Assembly (NCBI GenBank): GCA_016191395.1
Contig: JACPOS010000016.1
Span: forward strand, 1-45,877
DNA from: Chloroflexota bacterium
GTDB taxonomy: Bacteria > Chloroflexota > Limnocylindria > Limnocylindrales > CSP1-4
Length of the DNA stretch: 45,877 nt
Reading direction: 5' to 3'
Shown here: piece by piece, positions 23,901 to 32,869 of the stretch
How positions within the stretch are numbered: position 1 is the stretch's first letter
How the letters are laid out: each line of letters starts with the position of its first letter
The notes under the pieces: generated by a model
Databases searched by the model: none
What the model was told of the DNA's origin: nothing
What the model saw: the letters and a program-made list of their open reading frames with translations, nothing else
Made by a program: the position numbers and the translations under genes

Positions 23901-24452
23901 ATGCCAGGGACCACGAAGAACCCAGCGATCAACGCGACTGCGGACACGGTCGAGGGGTGGCTGCGCGAGCTGGGGGTGGAATCCGGCTCCCGCGCCGAGC
24001 GCGAGGGAATCGTCGCGTGGGACCTGGCGCTCGACGGACGAACGCGGCGCGACCTGCGGGTGACGCTCATCCTGGATCCGGCCATCGGGGCGATCGTGTG
24101 GGCGCACCTTGCGCCGCCGCTGCTCGACGGCCTGCGGCGGGCATACCGGACGCTGCTGCGCTGGAACGACGAGTTCCCGCTGGCGAAGTTCTCCGTCGCC
24201 GATGACGGTCGGCCCATCGCCGCGGTGGAGATCCCGTCGCGCTGGCTGGACGAGGACGAGCTCGGGCTTGCGCTCGCCCGCGTGGCCGGGGTCGCGGACC
24301 GCGTCTTCGAGGAGACGCGAGGCTGGCTGTGGATCGGCGGTCGCGTGCCGGACGGGTACGCCACGCGACCGATTCGAAACGAGGCGCTGCTCACCCGCTT
24401 CGCGAGCCGGCTGGGAGAGCTGGTGGCGCCGGTCGCGTCGGTGGAGGCGTGA
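23901..24452 (+). CDS. YbjN-domain protein
   Basis: The 183-residue soluble protein resembles the YbjN/type III secretion chaperone-like fold: an N-terminal helix VEGWLRELGVES, then strands ending LLRWNDEFPLAKFSVADDGR, and a long C-terminal helix ELGLALARVAGVADRV. Members include stress-related YbjN of E. coli and secretion chaperones; they bind proteins rather than catalyse. It is the first gene of an operon and its TGA overlaps the GTG of the next gene (GTGA), so it may chaperone one of the anchored peptidase-like proteins; that is inference. Confidence 0.65.
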   Translation: MPGTTKNPAINATADTVEGWLRELGVESGSRAEREGIVAWDLALDGRTRRDLRVTLILDPAIGAIVWAHLAPPLLDGLRRAYRTLLRWNDEFPLAKFSVADDGRPIAAVEIPSRWLDEDELGLALARVAGVADRVFEETRGWLWIGGRVPDGYATRPIRNEALLTRFASRLGELVAPVASVEA

Positions 24453-26497
24453 GGGCCCGTCCGGCCAGGGCGGCGGTCGCGCTCGGCGTCGCCGTGGTCA
24501 TTGCCTCGGCGGTCGGGTTCGTGCCGGCGCTCGCTCCCGAGCCCGCGGATGCCGCCACGGCGCCCGGGCTCACGATGGTCGGCGCGACGACCTACGACGT
24601 GCAGCCGGATGTCGGCCGGGTGGCGGTGACGGTCCAGCTCGCCGTGACCAACCAGCTCAAGGACACGGTCACCAAGCGGTTCTTCTTCAGGGTGGGCTAC
24701 ATCACCGTCCTGCCGGGCGTGTCGAACCTCCGGATCACGGGAGGCGGCGCCCAGCCCGCGGTGTCCGTCAGCTCGGCGACGGACACATACACGAATCTCA
24801 AGATCGATCTCGGTGCCAACCTGGCGGGCGGCAAGTCGACGACGCTGACCCTGGACTTCGACGTCAAGGATCCCGGCGGCGCGCCGGATCGGGCGGTTCG
24901 AATCTCGCGATCACTCGTCTCGTTTGCCGCGTGGGCCTTCGCGACGCCGGGGACTCCGGGCGCAACGGTGGACGTCCGGTTCCCCGAGGGCTACTCCGTC
25001 ACCGTTGGCCGAGGCCCGCTGGACGGCCCAGTGCCCGATGGGACCGGGCACGAGCACTGGACCAGCGGCGTGCTCGCGACCCCGCTGAGCTTCGTGGCGG
25101 ACATCTCCGCCGACCGGCCAGCCGACTATGACCAGACCGAGCGGACGGTGACCATGGCAGCCGGGTCCGCAACGGTCCAGCTCCAGGCGTGGCCGGACGA
25201 CTCAGCCTGGCGCGATCGCGTCGGCAGGCTGGTGGAGCGGGCGCTGCCCGTGCTCGAGCGCGAGATCGGAGTCCCGTGGCCGGTCGACGGGCCGCTCGCG
25301 GTGCACGAGGCGCTCGTCCGCAGCACGGGCGGCTACGCGGGCCTGTTCGCCCCGGCAGACCGACGAATCGAGATCGCCTACTCGGCCTCCGACGGGACCG
25401 TCCTGCACGAGCTTGCGCATGCCTGGTTCAACGGTGGCATGGTGGCAGATCGCTGGGCCGCCGAAGCGTTCACCTCGTACTACGCCGAGGTGGCTGCGAA
25501 GGAGCTGGGCATCGAGCCGGTGGCGCCGGAGCTTCCGGAGACCCCGTCGCCCGCGGCCATCCCACTGAACGCCTGGGGCCCCAGCGGGAGCGAGAAGCCA
25601 GACACGGAGGCGTGGGCGTATGCAGCGTCGCTCGCGCTTGCTCGAGCGATCGCCGAGCGCGCGGGCGCCGAGCACATGCGCGCCGTATGGTCCAAGGCAA
25701 GGGCCGGGATCGGGGCATACCAGCCCGATCCCGCGTCGACCGAGCAGGCGTCCGGGCCGCCGGACTGGCGCGGGCTGCTGGATCTCCTGGAGTCGGAGAC
25801 CGGCGGAGACTTCGGCGACCTGTGGCGGGCGTGGGTCGCGCGCCCGGACGACCTTGCGATCCTCGCGGACCGGGCCGCGACCCGCGGCTACTACCTGCGG
25901 TCAGCCGCCCTCGCGGGGGATTGGCGGCTCCCGCCTGCGACCCGGCTTGCGATGCGTGCGTGGCGGTTCGATGTGGCGCGCGAGCTGTTGCTTGCAACCG
26001 ATGCCGTGCTGGCCCAGCGGAAGGCGCTGGAGACGGCGGCCGCCGCGGCCGGGGCGACCCTGCCGGGCACGCTGAAGGCCACGTTCGAGGGAACCGCGGG
26101 GCTTGCCACCGCCGCGGCCGAGGCACAGGCGGAGCAGGCAACCCTTGAGGCCATCACCCAGGCGGAGGCGGCGCGACCAACGGAGAGCGGCGTCGGTGAG
26201 CAGCTGATCATCTCCGTCGGCCTCCTGTTCGCCGATCCCGGGCGCAGCCTTGGTGCGGCCCAGGTGGCGTTCACCGCGGGCGATCTCGAGGGTGCCTACG
26301 CGACGGCCCAGGCCGCACAGACGACGTGGGCGAAGGCTGCCGAGGTGGGCAGGGCTCGGATCGTGTCGACGGTGCTCCTCCTCCTCGCGATGGTGCTCCT
26401 CGCGGGCATCGTCCGCGGGCGGGGACGCGCCAGGCCAGAACCGACGGTGTCGCCGGAACCCCGCGTGTCGCCGGAACCCCCCGAATCACCAGCCTGA
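24449..26497 (+). CDS. Membrane-anchored gluzincin-like protein, paralog 1
   Basis: The 682-residue protein starts at GTG 24449, overlapping the upstream stop by four bases. It has a signal peptide (VALGVAVVIASAVGFVPAL), a beta-rich N-terminal domain (about 35-250), an M1-like metal site (H320, E321, H324 in HELAHAWF; candidate ligand E339 in WAAEAF), a helical C-terminal domain and a membrane helix (VSTVLLLLAMVLLAGIV) with a basic, Pro/Glu tail. HExxH-x14-E is shorter than the canonical x18 of M1 peptidases, so it is a divergent member of clan MA. It is the likely sister of the next gene (same layout and motif spacing). Substrate unknown; catalysis should occur outside the cell. Confidence 0.8.
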   Translation: MRARPARAAVALGVAVVIASAVGFVPALAPEPADAATAPGLTMVGATTYDVQPDVGRVAVTVQLAVTNQLKDTVTKRFFFRVGYITVLPGVSNLRITGGGAQPAVSVSSATDTYTNLKIDLGANLAGGKSTTLTLDFDVKDPGGAPDRAVRISRSLVSFAAWAFATPGTPGATVDVRFPEGYSVTVGRGPLDGPVPDGTGHEHWTSGVLATPLSFVADISADRPADYDQTERTVTMAAGSATVQLQAWPDDSAWRDRVGRLVERALPVLEREIGVPWPVDGPLAVHEALVRSTGGYAGLFAPADRRIEIAYSASDGTVLHELAHAWFNGGMVADRWAAEAFTSYYAEVAAKELGIEPVAPELPETPSPAAIPLNAWGPSGSEKPDTEAWAYAASLALARAIAERAGAEHMRAVWSKARAGIGAYQPDPASTEQASGPPDWRGLLDLLESETGGDFGDLWRAWVARPDDLAILADRAATRGYYLRSAALAGDWRLPPATRLAMRAWRFDVARELLLATDAVLAQRKALETAAAAAGATLPGTLKATFEGTAGLATAAAEAQAEQATLEAITQAEAARPTESGVGEQLIISVGLLFADPGRSLGAAQVAFTAGDLEGAYATAQAAQTTWAKAAEVGRARIVSTVLLLLAMVLLAGIVRGRGRARPEPTVSPEPRVSPEPPESPA

Positions 26498-26502
26498 GCC
26501 GA

Positions 26503-28668
26503 ATGGGCGCGTCCGCAGGCGGTTCGAGACGGCGGGTCGGCGGCGTCCTCGTGGCCGTGCTCGCCGCGGCGGCGCTGGGGATCGCACCACCGGCCGCGCG
26601 GACCGTGCTCGCCGCGACCGACCCGCTGCGCACCGAGGCCATGGCTACCTACACGCTGGATCCCGCTTCCGGGCGCGTCCACGTCGCGATCGACATCACG
26701 GAGACGGACCTGAAGCCCAACACGGCGCAGCTCGTCTACTACTACGTCTCCTTCGGCTTTGCCCTCCAGCGGGAGGCGACGTCCGTCAGCGTCTCGGGCG
26801 GCAGCGCCGACCGGATCACGACCCGCAAGCACGACGACTACGTCGAGGCCACGGTCAACATCAGCCAGGCGCTGTTCTACAAGCAGAGCACGCGCTTCAC
26901 GATCCGGTACGAGCTCGTCGGCGGCAAGCCACGCTCCACGATCCCGACACGGGTCGGCGCTGCGTTCTCCACGTTCGGGGTCTGGGCCTGGGGCGACAAG
27001 GGCTACAGCACCGTCGAGGTGCGCACGCCGGCGGGGTTCGACACCCAGAGCTCCGGCGACCCGATGCAGGCCACCACGTCCGCGACCACCGGGACCATCC
27101 TGCGCGCCAGCCCGGACGATCCCGGCAAGTTCTTCGCCATCGTGACCGCGGACAACGGCGCCGCGTATGCCGAGACGCGGCTGTCCCTCGACGGGGGGGT
27201 CGAGATCGTCGTGCAATCGTGGCCCGAGGACGCGGCGTGGAAGACCGCGGTCACGGGGACGCTCCGCGACGCGATGCCGGAGCTTCGGAGCCTGATCGGC
27301 CTCGACTGGCCCGTCGTCCGCGACCTGGACGTGCGCGAGCGGTACACGCCCGCGCTGGAGGGGTTTGCCGGCCTGTTCCTCGCCGATGCGGAGCGGATCG
27401 ACGTCAGCGAGGACCTGGATCCGGACGTGATCGTGCACGAGGCGTCGCACGCCTGGTTCAACGACGGCCTCTTCATGGAGCGCTGGATCTACGAAGGGCT
27501 CGCCGAGGAGTACGCATGGCGCGCGCTGGTCGCGACGGGTGGCAAGGCCGGCGATGCACCGGAGGAGCCCGACCTCGGCGACCCGGGCTACGGCGACCTG
27601 GAGGCCTGGACGAAACCGGCGGTCATTCGCGACCAGGAGACCGACGACCGGGAGCGCTTCGGGTACGCGGCCGCGTTCTGGGTCATCCACGAGATCGCCG
27701 AGGCGGCCGGCGTCGACGGGATGCGCGACGCCTTCGCGAACGCGGCCGCGAATCTCACCGCCTACCCGGGCGCCGGGACGCCCGAGACCGTTCCCGCTGG
27801 CGACAACTGGCAACGGCTGCTTGATCTCACGGAGCCCCTGGGCAGGCCCGATCCCGCCGCGGTCATCGATGCGGTTCGCGCGTTCGTGCTGGCGCCGGGA
27901 GACGAGCCCCAGCTTGACGATCGGCGCGCGGCACGTGACGCCTATCGGGCGCTGCTGAAGGGCGCTGATGGCTGGCTGGCACCGTGGGCAATCCGCGGGC
28001 CGATGGGCAACTGGGACTTCGAGACAGCCACGTCCCGCATGACCGACGCGACGACCGTGCTGGACCTCCGCGGCCGGATCGAGCGCCGGGCCGCCGACCT
28101 GGGCCTCACGCCAGGACCGGCGCTGCGGGCCGCCTACGAGGGGGCCAAAGACGACCTGACGGACGTGCTCGCGCTCGCACGCGAGCAGCTCGCGGCGCTG
28201 GACGCGATCGCCGAGGCAAGGGTCAAGGTGGAGCAGGCGCCGGACCTCGTGACCCAGGTGGGGCTGCTCGGGGTTGATCCAGTGGCCCGGTACCGGGGCG
28301 CTCGCAGCGCCTTCGCGGCCGACATCCCCTCCGACGCGATCGGCCAGGCGAAGACGGCGTCCGCGATGGTGGATCGTGCCCCGGCGCTTGGCCAGGAGCG
28401 GCTCATCCTCTCCGGCCTGACTGCCGCGGCGCTCCTGCTGCTCCTGATCCTCGCGGTGGTGCTCGTTCGGCGACGGCGCAGGCTCGGGCGCGAGCGGGCG
28501 CTCGCCGCCGGGCCCATCACGATGGTGGACGAGCCCGCCACGTTGGCGCACGGTCCCGCGCAGGAGACCGTGCCGGCCCCGGCGCCGGCCGAGGCCTACG
28601 GTACACTCGCCGCCCATCCGGCCACGGACACCGAACCGGCCACGGACCAGGAAGATGGAGGCCGATGA
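26503..28668 (+). CDS. Membrane-anchored gluzincin-like protein, paralog 2
   Basis: The 721-residue protein repeats the plan of its neighbour: signal peptide (VGGVLVAVLAAAALGIAPP), beta-rich N-domain beginning ATYTLDPASGRVHVAIDITE, metal site H312, E313, H316 (HEASHAWF) with E331 in RWIYEGLAEEY, helical domain, and a C-terminal membrane helix (LSGLTAAALLLLLILAVVLV) followed by a cytoplasmic tail. The x14 spacing of the third ligand is identical to paralog 1. The two are likely a tandem duplication that has since diverged, perhaps forming a heterodimer. Its ATG is 5 bases past the previous stop. Its own end overlaps the NAPRTase start (ATGA). Confidence 0.8.
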   Translation: MGASAGGSRRRVGGVLVAVLAAAALGIAPPAARTVLAATDPLRTEAMATYTLDPASGRVHVAIDITETDLKPNTAQLVYYYVSFGFALQREATSVSVSGGSADRITTRKHDDYVEATVNISQALFYKQSTRFTIRYELVGGKPRSTIPTRVGAAFSTFGVWAWGDKGYSTVEVRTPAGFDTQSSGDPMQATTSATTGTILRASPDDPGKFFAIVTADNGAAYAETRLSLDGGVEIVVQSWPEDAAWKTAVTGTLRDAMPELRSLIGLDWPVVRDLDVRERYTPALEGFAGLFLADAERIDVSEDLDPDVIVHEASHAWFNDGLFMERWIYEGLAEEYAWRALVATGGKAGDAPEEPDLGDPGYGDLEAWTKPAVIRDQETDDRERFGYAAAFWVIHEIAEAAGVDGMRDAFANAAANLTAYPGAGTPETVPAGDNWQRLLDLTEPLGRPDPAAVIDAVRAFVLAPGDEPQLDDRRAARDAYRALLKGADGWLAPWAIRGPMGNWDFETATSRMTDATTVLDLRGRIERRAADLGLTPGPALRAAYEGAKDDLTDVLALAREQLAALDAIAEARVKVEQAPDLVTQVGLLGVDPVARYRGARSAFAADIPSDAIGQAKTASAMVDRAPALGQERLILSGLTAAALLLLLILAVVLVRRRRRLGRERALAAGPITMVDEPATLAHGPAQETVPAPAPAEAYGTLAAHPATDTEPATDQEDGGR

Positions 28669-29693
28669 ACGTTCGTCGCACGCGGCCCTCGAGCGAGATC
28701 CTCTCCGGCGAATCCGCGGACGTCTACTTCGCCCGCGCCGAGCAGGTCCTCGAGCGCGAAGGCCTCAATCCCGTGGTCACGATGGAGGTCTTCGGGCGCC
28801 AGCGCGCGATCCTGTGCGGGATCGACGAGGTGAAGAACCTGCTGGCTCACGCCCTCGCGTCCAGCAATCCGGGCGAGGTCACGGTCGAGGCGCTCGATGA
28901 CGGGGACGCGATCGAGCCCAAGGAGATCGTCCTCCGGATCACGGCCCACTACCGGGCGTTCGGGCTGTACGAGACCGCGCTGCTGGGGATGCTCGCCCAG
29001 TCGACGGGCTGGGCCACCGCCGCGCGAGAGTGCGTCACGGCGGCCGCGCCGCAGCCGGTGATCTCGTTCGGCGCTCGCCACGTCCACCCCGACATCACCG
29101 ACGTCCTGGACTATGCCGCGATCGTCGGAGGCTGCGTGGGCGCCTCCACGCCCGCGGGCGCGCGCCTCGCGGGCCTCTCGCCGACGGGCACCATGCCTCA
29201 CTCACTCGTGCTGATCATGGGCGACACGGTCGCGGCAGCCCTCGCCTTCGATCGCGACCTGGACCCCGACGTGCCCCGGATCGTCCTGGTGGACACCTTC
29301 AAGGACGAGGCCGAGGAGGCGCTCCGCGTCGCCAACGCGCTGGGCGACAAGCTGTACGGGATCCGGCTTGACACGCCGTCGGAGCGGGGCCGCGTCACCC
29401 CGGACCTCGTCAAGGAGGTGCGCGCGCGCCTCGACCAGGCAGGTTTCCAGCACGTCAAGATCGTGGTCTCGGGCGGCCTGACGCCGGACCGCATGGGCGT
29501 GTTCAAGGAGGCAGGAGCGCCGGTCGACTCCTACGCGGTGGGCTCGTACATCAGCGGCGCGACGCCGATCGACTTCACCGGCGACATCAAGGAGATCGAC
29601 GGCAAGCCCATCGCAAAGCGCGGCCGCATCCCCGGCCGGACGGATAGCCCGCGCCTCCGGATCGTCAACCTGGCCGACTGGCGAGGCGCCTGA
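28665..29693 (+). CDS. Nicotinate phosphoribosyltransferase
   Basis: The 342-residue enzyme salvages nicotinate to nicotinate mononucleotide for NAD synthesis. It is the short form typical of archaea and Chloroflexota, with ISFGARHVHPDI, SPTGTMPHSLV, VDTFKDEAEEAL, GIRLDTPSERG and VVSGGLTPDRM, the phosphate-binding loop. The fold is shared with quinolinate phosphoribosyltransferase, but the GTMPHS motif favours nicotinate. The ATG overlaps the stop of the anchored gluzincin gene, so the two are translationally coupled. A TACACT hexamer at 28602-28607 inside that gene could supply an internal promoter. Confidence 0.92.
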   Translation: MNVRRTRPSSEILSGESADVYFARAEQVLEREGLNPVVTMEVFGRQRAILCGIDEVKNLLAHALASSNPGEVTVEALDDGDAIEPKEIVLRITAHYRAFGLYETALLGMLAQSTGWATAARECVTAAAPQPVISFGARHVHPDITDVLDYAAIVGGCVGASTPAGARLAGLSPTGTMPHSLVLIMGDTVAAALAFDRDLDPDVPRIVLVDTFKDEAEEALRVANALGDKLYGIRLDTPSERGRVTPDLVKEVRARLDQAGFQHVKIVVSGGLTPDRMGVFKEAGAPVDSYAVGSYISGATPIDFTGDIKEIDGKPIAKRGRIPGRTDSPRLRIVNLADWRGA

Positions 29694-29724
29694 GCCTCGC
29701 GGCGATCCGTGTAACCATCGCGGC

Positions 29725-30129
29725 ATGCTCCAGCGTTCCGACGATCCTCTCGACGACGCCGATCGTGAGAGCGCCTACGCGCTGCTCCAGCGCGGCCTCG
29801 CGCTCATCAAGAGCCGGCACCACGCCCAGGCCGCGATCGTGCTCCAGCGCGCGGCGCTCGAGGAGCCCGGCAAGGGCTCCATCCTGGAGCCGCTCGGGCG
29901 GGCATTGCACCACTCGGGCCAGTTCGAGCGGGCGCGCGAGACCTTCGAGGCACTCCTCGACGTGGACCCGTCAGCGCACTGGGCGCACTTCGCCCTCGCG
30001 GCCAGCCTGCGCAAGCTGGATCGAACCGCGGAGGCGCGCACCCATCTCCGCCTCGCCGTCGCGCTCTGCCCCAGCTCCTCGCTGTACCGCCAGGCGCTTG
30101 CGAAGGTGGACCCGCCGCCACAGGGCTGA
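29725..30129 (+). CDS. Small TPR protein
   Basis: The 134-residue protein has three tetratricopeptide-like units: AYALLQRGLALIKSRHHAQA, then ILEPLGRALHHSGQFERARE, then AHFALAASLRKLDRTAEART. TPR solenoids mediate protein contacts; no other domain exists. The stop TGA abuts the stop of the Nudix gene on the other strand (TGATCA), so the two converge with no intergenic base. The partner is unknown. Confidence 0.8.
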   Translation: MLQRSDDPLDDADRESAYALLQRGLALIKSRHHAQAAIVLQRAALEEPGKGSILEPLGRALHHSGQFERARETFEALLDVDPSAHWAHFALAASLRKLDRTAEARTHLRLAVALCPSSSLYRQALAKVDPPPQG

Positions 30130-30726
30130 TCAGATCGCCGGCACGTTCCGCAGGCGCGCGACCCAGAACAGGCCCACGACCGTCTTCGCGTCGCGGAGCT
30201 CGCCGCGCTCGGCCATCGCGACGGCCTCGGTGAAGGGCGTGGGGTAGAGCTCCAGGCGCTCGTCCTCGTCCGGCTGGAGCGCGCCCTCGTGGGCCGACGC
30301 GAGCTCCGTCGCGAGGTACAGGTGCATCAGCTCGCTCGTGAATCCTGGCGCGGTGTAGAACCCGCCGAGGTACTGCCAGCGCCCGGCGCGTGAGCCGGTC
30401 TCCTCCTCCAGCTCGCGCGCCGCCGCGAGGGCGTGATGCTCCACGGAGCCATCCGGCTCTCGATCGAGGGTGCCCGCGGGGATCTCCAGGAGTGGCCCGC
30501 CGGTCGCGTGGCGCCACTGGCGGACCAGCAGCACCCGGTCCTGGCCGTCGATCGCGACCATGCACACGCCCCCGGGATGGCCGGCGATGTCGCGGGTGGA
30601 GCGGTGGCCGTCCGCCGCCTCCACGGTGTCCACCCGGAAGTCCAGGATGCGGCCGCGCTTGATGACCTCCGACGAGATCAGCCGCTCCCGAAGCGGGTCG
30701 TCGGGGCCGCCCGAGCGGTCGCTCAC
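30130..30726 (-). CDS. Nudix hydrolase, ADP-ribose pyrophosphatase type
   Basis: The 198-residue enzyme hydrolyses nucleoside diphosphates linked to sugars. The Nudix box is present: a Gly in AGTLDREP..., then AAARELEEETGS. The preceding strand VCMVAIDGQDRVLLVRQWRH and LEIPAGTLD match ADP-ribose pyrophosphatases (NudF/TrgB). The Nudix box insertion between the Gly and the REL helix is one residue longer than the minimum. GTG 30726 overlaps the TGA of the dehalogenase gene by four bases, so it is last in the operon running from 34290. Confidence 0.88.
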   Translation of the reverse strand: MSDRSGGPDDPLRERLISSEVIKRGRILDFRVDTVEAADGHRSTRDIAGHPGGVCMVAIDGQDRVLLVRQWRHATGGPLLEIPAGTLDREPDGSVEHHALAAARELEEETGSRAGRWQYLGGFYTAPGFTSELMHLYLATELASAHEGALQPDEDERLELYPTPFTEAVAMAERGELRDAKTVVGLFWVARLRNVPAI

Positions 30727-31427
30727 CCGGGGACCGCCAGCGACGCGAGCGTCGCCATGTCGGGCACGATCAGGTCGGGCCTCGCGTCGGCGGGCGGCGT
30801 CGCCCCGCCGCCGGGCCGGCCGGAGCGCCGGTCCACCCAGACAGTGGACAGCCCCAGGCGCTTCGCGGTCACGTGGTCGTGGAACAGGCTCTGCGCCACG
30901 TGGAGGATCCGTCGAGGCGGCAGTCCCACCCGCTCGAACATGAGCTCGAAGCCGCGCGGGTTGGGCTTGTAGCGCTTCGCCTGCTGGGCCGTCACGACCC
31001 AGTCGAACGACAGCCCGAGCCGCTGCTCGGAGGTCGCGAACAGGTCGTCGTCGCAGTTCGTGATGACGCCGAGCTTGAAGCGCGTGTGGAGCCGCGCCAG
31101 CGCAGCCGCCGAGTCCGGGAACGCCGGCCAGTCCGCCACCGAGCCCCCGAACGTCGCGACCTCGTCCGGCGAGGCCGTCTCGCCGTAGTGGGCCAGCATC
31201 GACGTGAGGACCCCGCCGAGGACCCCCCGATAGCGCCGGTACGACCCCGCCTCGAGCTCCGCCTCGTGCCGGGCGAAGGCAGCCAGGATGTCCTCGCCGG
31301 ACTCGCTGATGCCATGGCTCGCCAGCGGGTCCCGGAACGCCGCAAGCAGGCCCGCCTCCCAGTCGATGAGCGTGCCGTAGCAGTCGAACGTGAGGACGTC
31401 GTAGTCGTCGAAGTCGAGGGTCGTCAT
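30723..31427 (-). CDS. Haloacid dehalogenase-type HAD hydrolase
   Basis: The 234-residue protein matches L-2-haloacid dehalogenases: nucleophile D15 in LTFDCYGTLIDW, motif II LGVITNCDDD, the lysine motif AQQAKRYKPNPRGFE, and HVAQSLFHDH near motif IV. In the dehalogenase subclass the order FDCYGTLxDW and HVAQS are diagnostic, but phosphatase activity cannot be excluded. Its start lies 11 bases after the LCP gene; its stop overlaps the Nudix start. Nothing in the context points to halogenated substrates. Confidence 0.82.
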   Translation of the reverse strand: MTTLDFDDYDVLTFDCYGTLIDWEAGLLAAFRDPLASHGISESGEDILAAFARHEAELEAGSYRRYRGVLGGVLTSMLAHYGETASPDEVATFGGSVADWPAFPDSAAALARLHTRFKLGVITNCDDDLFATSEQRLGLSFDWVVTAQQAKRYKPNPRGFELMFERVGLPPRRILHVAQSLFHDHVTAKRLGLSTVWVDRRSGRPGGGATPPADARPDLIVPDMATLASLAVPG

Positions 31428-31438
31428 GCCGGCGGATG

Positions 31439-32869
31439 CTACGGGCGCGGACAGGGCTTCTGTGGCGGGGTCGGCTCGGGTGTGGGCCCGGAGGTCGGCG
31501 TGGGCGCGTCGAAGATCGTGCCGACGACGTCCCGGACGTGCTGGATCCCGGCGGTGTCCAGGCGCTGCGGCGTCTGTGGCGGCCAGAAGAGGTAGTACTG
31601 GATGTCGTTCTTGTCGGCTCGCGCCGCGAGCTGGGCCAGGCCCGCGATGTCGCCCGGCTGCAGCGTGGTCCACAGGTTGTCTCGGGCGATGTCGAGGAGC
31701 TTCGGCACCTGGGGGAGCAGCCCGATGGGATCGACCTGCCGCCCAAGGGCCACGAGCACGCGCTGCTGGCGGCGCATCCGGCCGTAGTCGGAATCCTGAT
31801 GGCGCGTCCGCGCGTACTCCAGGGCGCGCTCGCCGTTCAGCTTCTGGCAGCCGGCTGCGAAGTTCACCACGATGTAGCCGCGGCCGTCCGGCAGGGCGTA
31901 GCGGTCGTCGCGCACCGCGAACGGGATGTCGATCCACAGGCCGCCGATGGCATCGACGAGATCCACGAAGCCGTTGAGGTTGACGACGATCGCGCCGTCC
32001 AGCGGCTGGCCGATCAGCTCCTGGACCGCGCCGGCAGTTGCCCGGAAGCCGCGTGCCTCGCCACCGGGGAACTGGTCCGGATGGCCCATCGCGTAGACAT
32101 ACAGGGCGTTGAGCCAGCCCGGGAACCGGCCGTTCTTGAACGCGCCCGCACTCTCCGGCGGAAGTGGCACGTTGCCGGTGTAGCGCCACAGCGAGAAGAT
32201 CGCGATCCGGCCGGACGCGATGTCCACGCTCAGCACATTGATGCTGTCCATCCGTGCCAGCCATCGGCCCGGCCCCGCGTCGCTGCCGACGAGCAGCAGG
32301 TTGAGGCGCCCGTCCTGTGCCCACTGCGGCACCGGCTCGGGCGTTGGGGTGGGTGGTGGCGGTGCCGTCATCGGGCCGCTCGGGAGGGCCCCCGGTGTCG
32401 GGGTCGGCCTCGGCGCGAAGCTCGGGGCGGGAATCTGGAACTCGCTGCTGGGGCTCACGAAGATCGCCGTCGTCGCCCGGTACGCCTGCACGCCCAGCAG
32501 CTCGATCACGCCGTACAGCGCCACCACGGCGGCCAGCGAGGCAATGAGCAGCGGGGACCCGAACGCGCGCCGGCCGACCGGCGGCTGGCCTGGAGCGAGC
32601 CGTCGGCCGAGGCGAAACGCATCCACGATCGCTCCGAGGTGGTACGCACCCATTGCGACGATGAGCAGCAGGACCCCGACGAGGACGCCCGGGTTGATGA
32701 GCGTCTCGATCGCGCCCTTCAGGTCGAGGGCGACCGCCACGAGTCCGAGGACGATGATGCCCACGAACGGCAGCGCGATGAGCGCTCCTCGACGGCGCAA
32801 TCCCAGCCGCGCCTGACCGAGGCCCGGGAGCAGGGCAGACAAGGCGGCGGCGATCCCGGGTTTCGTCAT
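31439..32869 (-). CDS. LytR-CpsA-Psr family protein, divergent paralog
   Basis: The 476-residue protein has two or three N-terminal membrane helices (LIALPFVGIIVLGLVAVAL, LVGVLLLIVAMGAYHLGAI, FGSPLLIASLAAVVALYG), a Pro/Thr linker, and an LCP domain from about residue 185. LCP enzymes transfer undecaprenyl-linked glycopolymers to peptidoglycan. Family residues remain in LLLVGSDAGPGRW, RTRHQDSDYGRMRRQQRVL and the D/R cluster, but the loop that reads GIPRNM in the neighbouring copy reads SLWRYT here. It overlaps that copy by ATGA and is clearly its duplicate. Confidence 0.85.
   Translation of the reverse strand: MTKPGIAAALSALLPGLGQARLGLRRRGALIALPFVGIIVLGLVAVALDLKGAIETLINPGVLVGVLLLIVAMGAYHLGAIVDAFRLGRRLAPGQPPVGRRAFGSPLLIASLAAVVALYGVIELLGVQAYRATTAIFVSPSSEFQIPAPSFAPRPTPTPGALPSGPMTAPPPPTPTPEPVPQWAQDGRLNLLLVGSDAGPGRWLARMDSINVLSVDIASGRIAIFSLWRYTGNVPLPPESAGAFKNGRFPGWLNALYVYAMGHPDQFPGGEARGFRATAGAVQELIGQPLDGAIVVNLNGFVDLVDAIGGLWIDIPFAVRDDRYALPDGRGYIVVNFAAGCQKLNGERALEYARTRHQDSDYGRMRRQQRVLVALGRQVDPIGLLPQVPKLLDIARDNLWTTLQPGDIAGLAQLAARADKNDIQYYLFWPPQTPQRLDTAGIQHVRDVVGTIFDAPTPTSGPTPEPTPPQKPCPRP

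Noticed and set aside
24896-24910. tRNA T-loop like sequence GTTCGAATCTC
   Set aside because: It lies inside the coding frame of the gluzincin paralog and no cloverleaf can be drawn.
26440-26490. Short repeat of GTGTCGCCGGAACCCC
   Set aside because: Two imperfect copies encode the Pro/Glu tail of the protein; ordinary low complexity.
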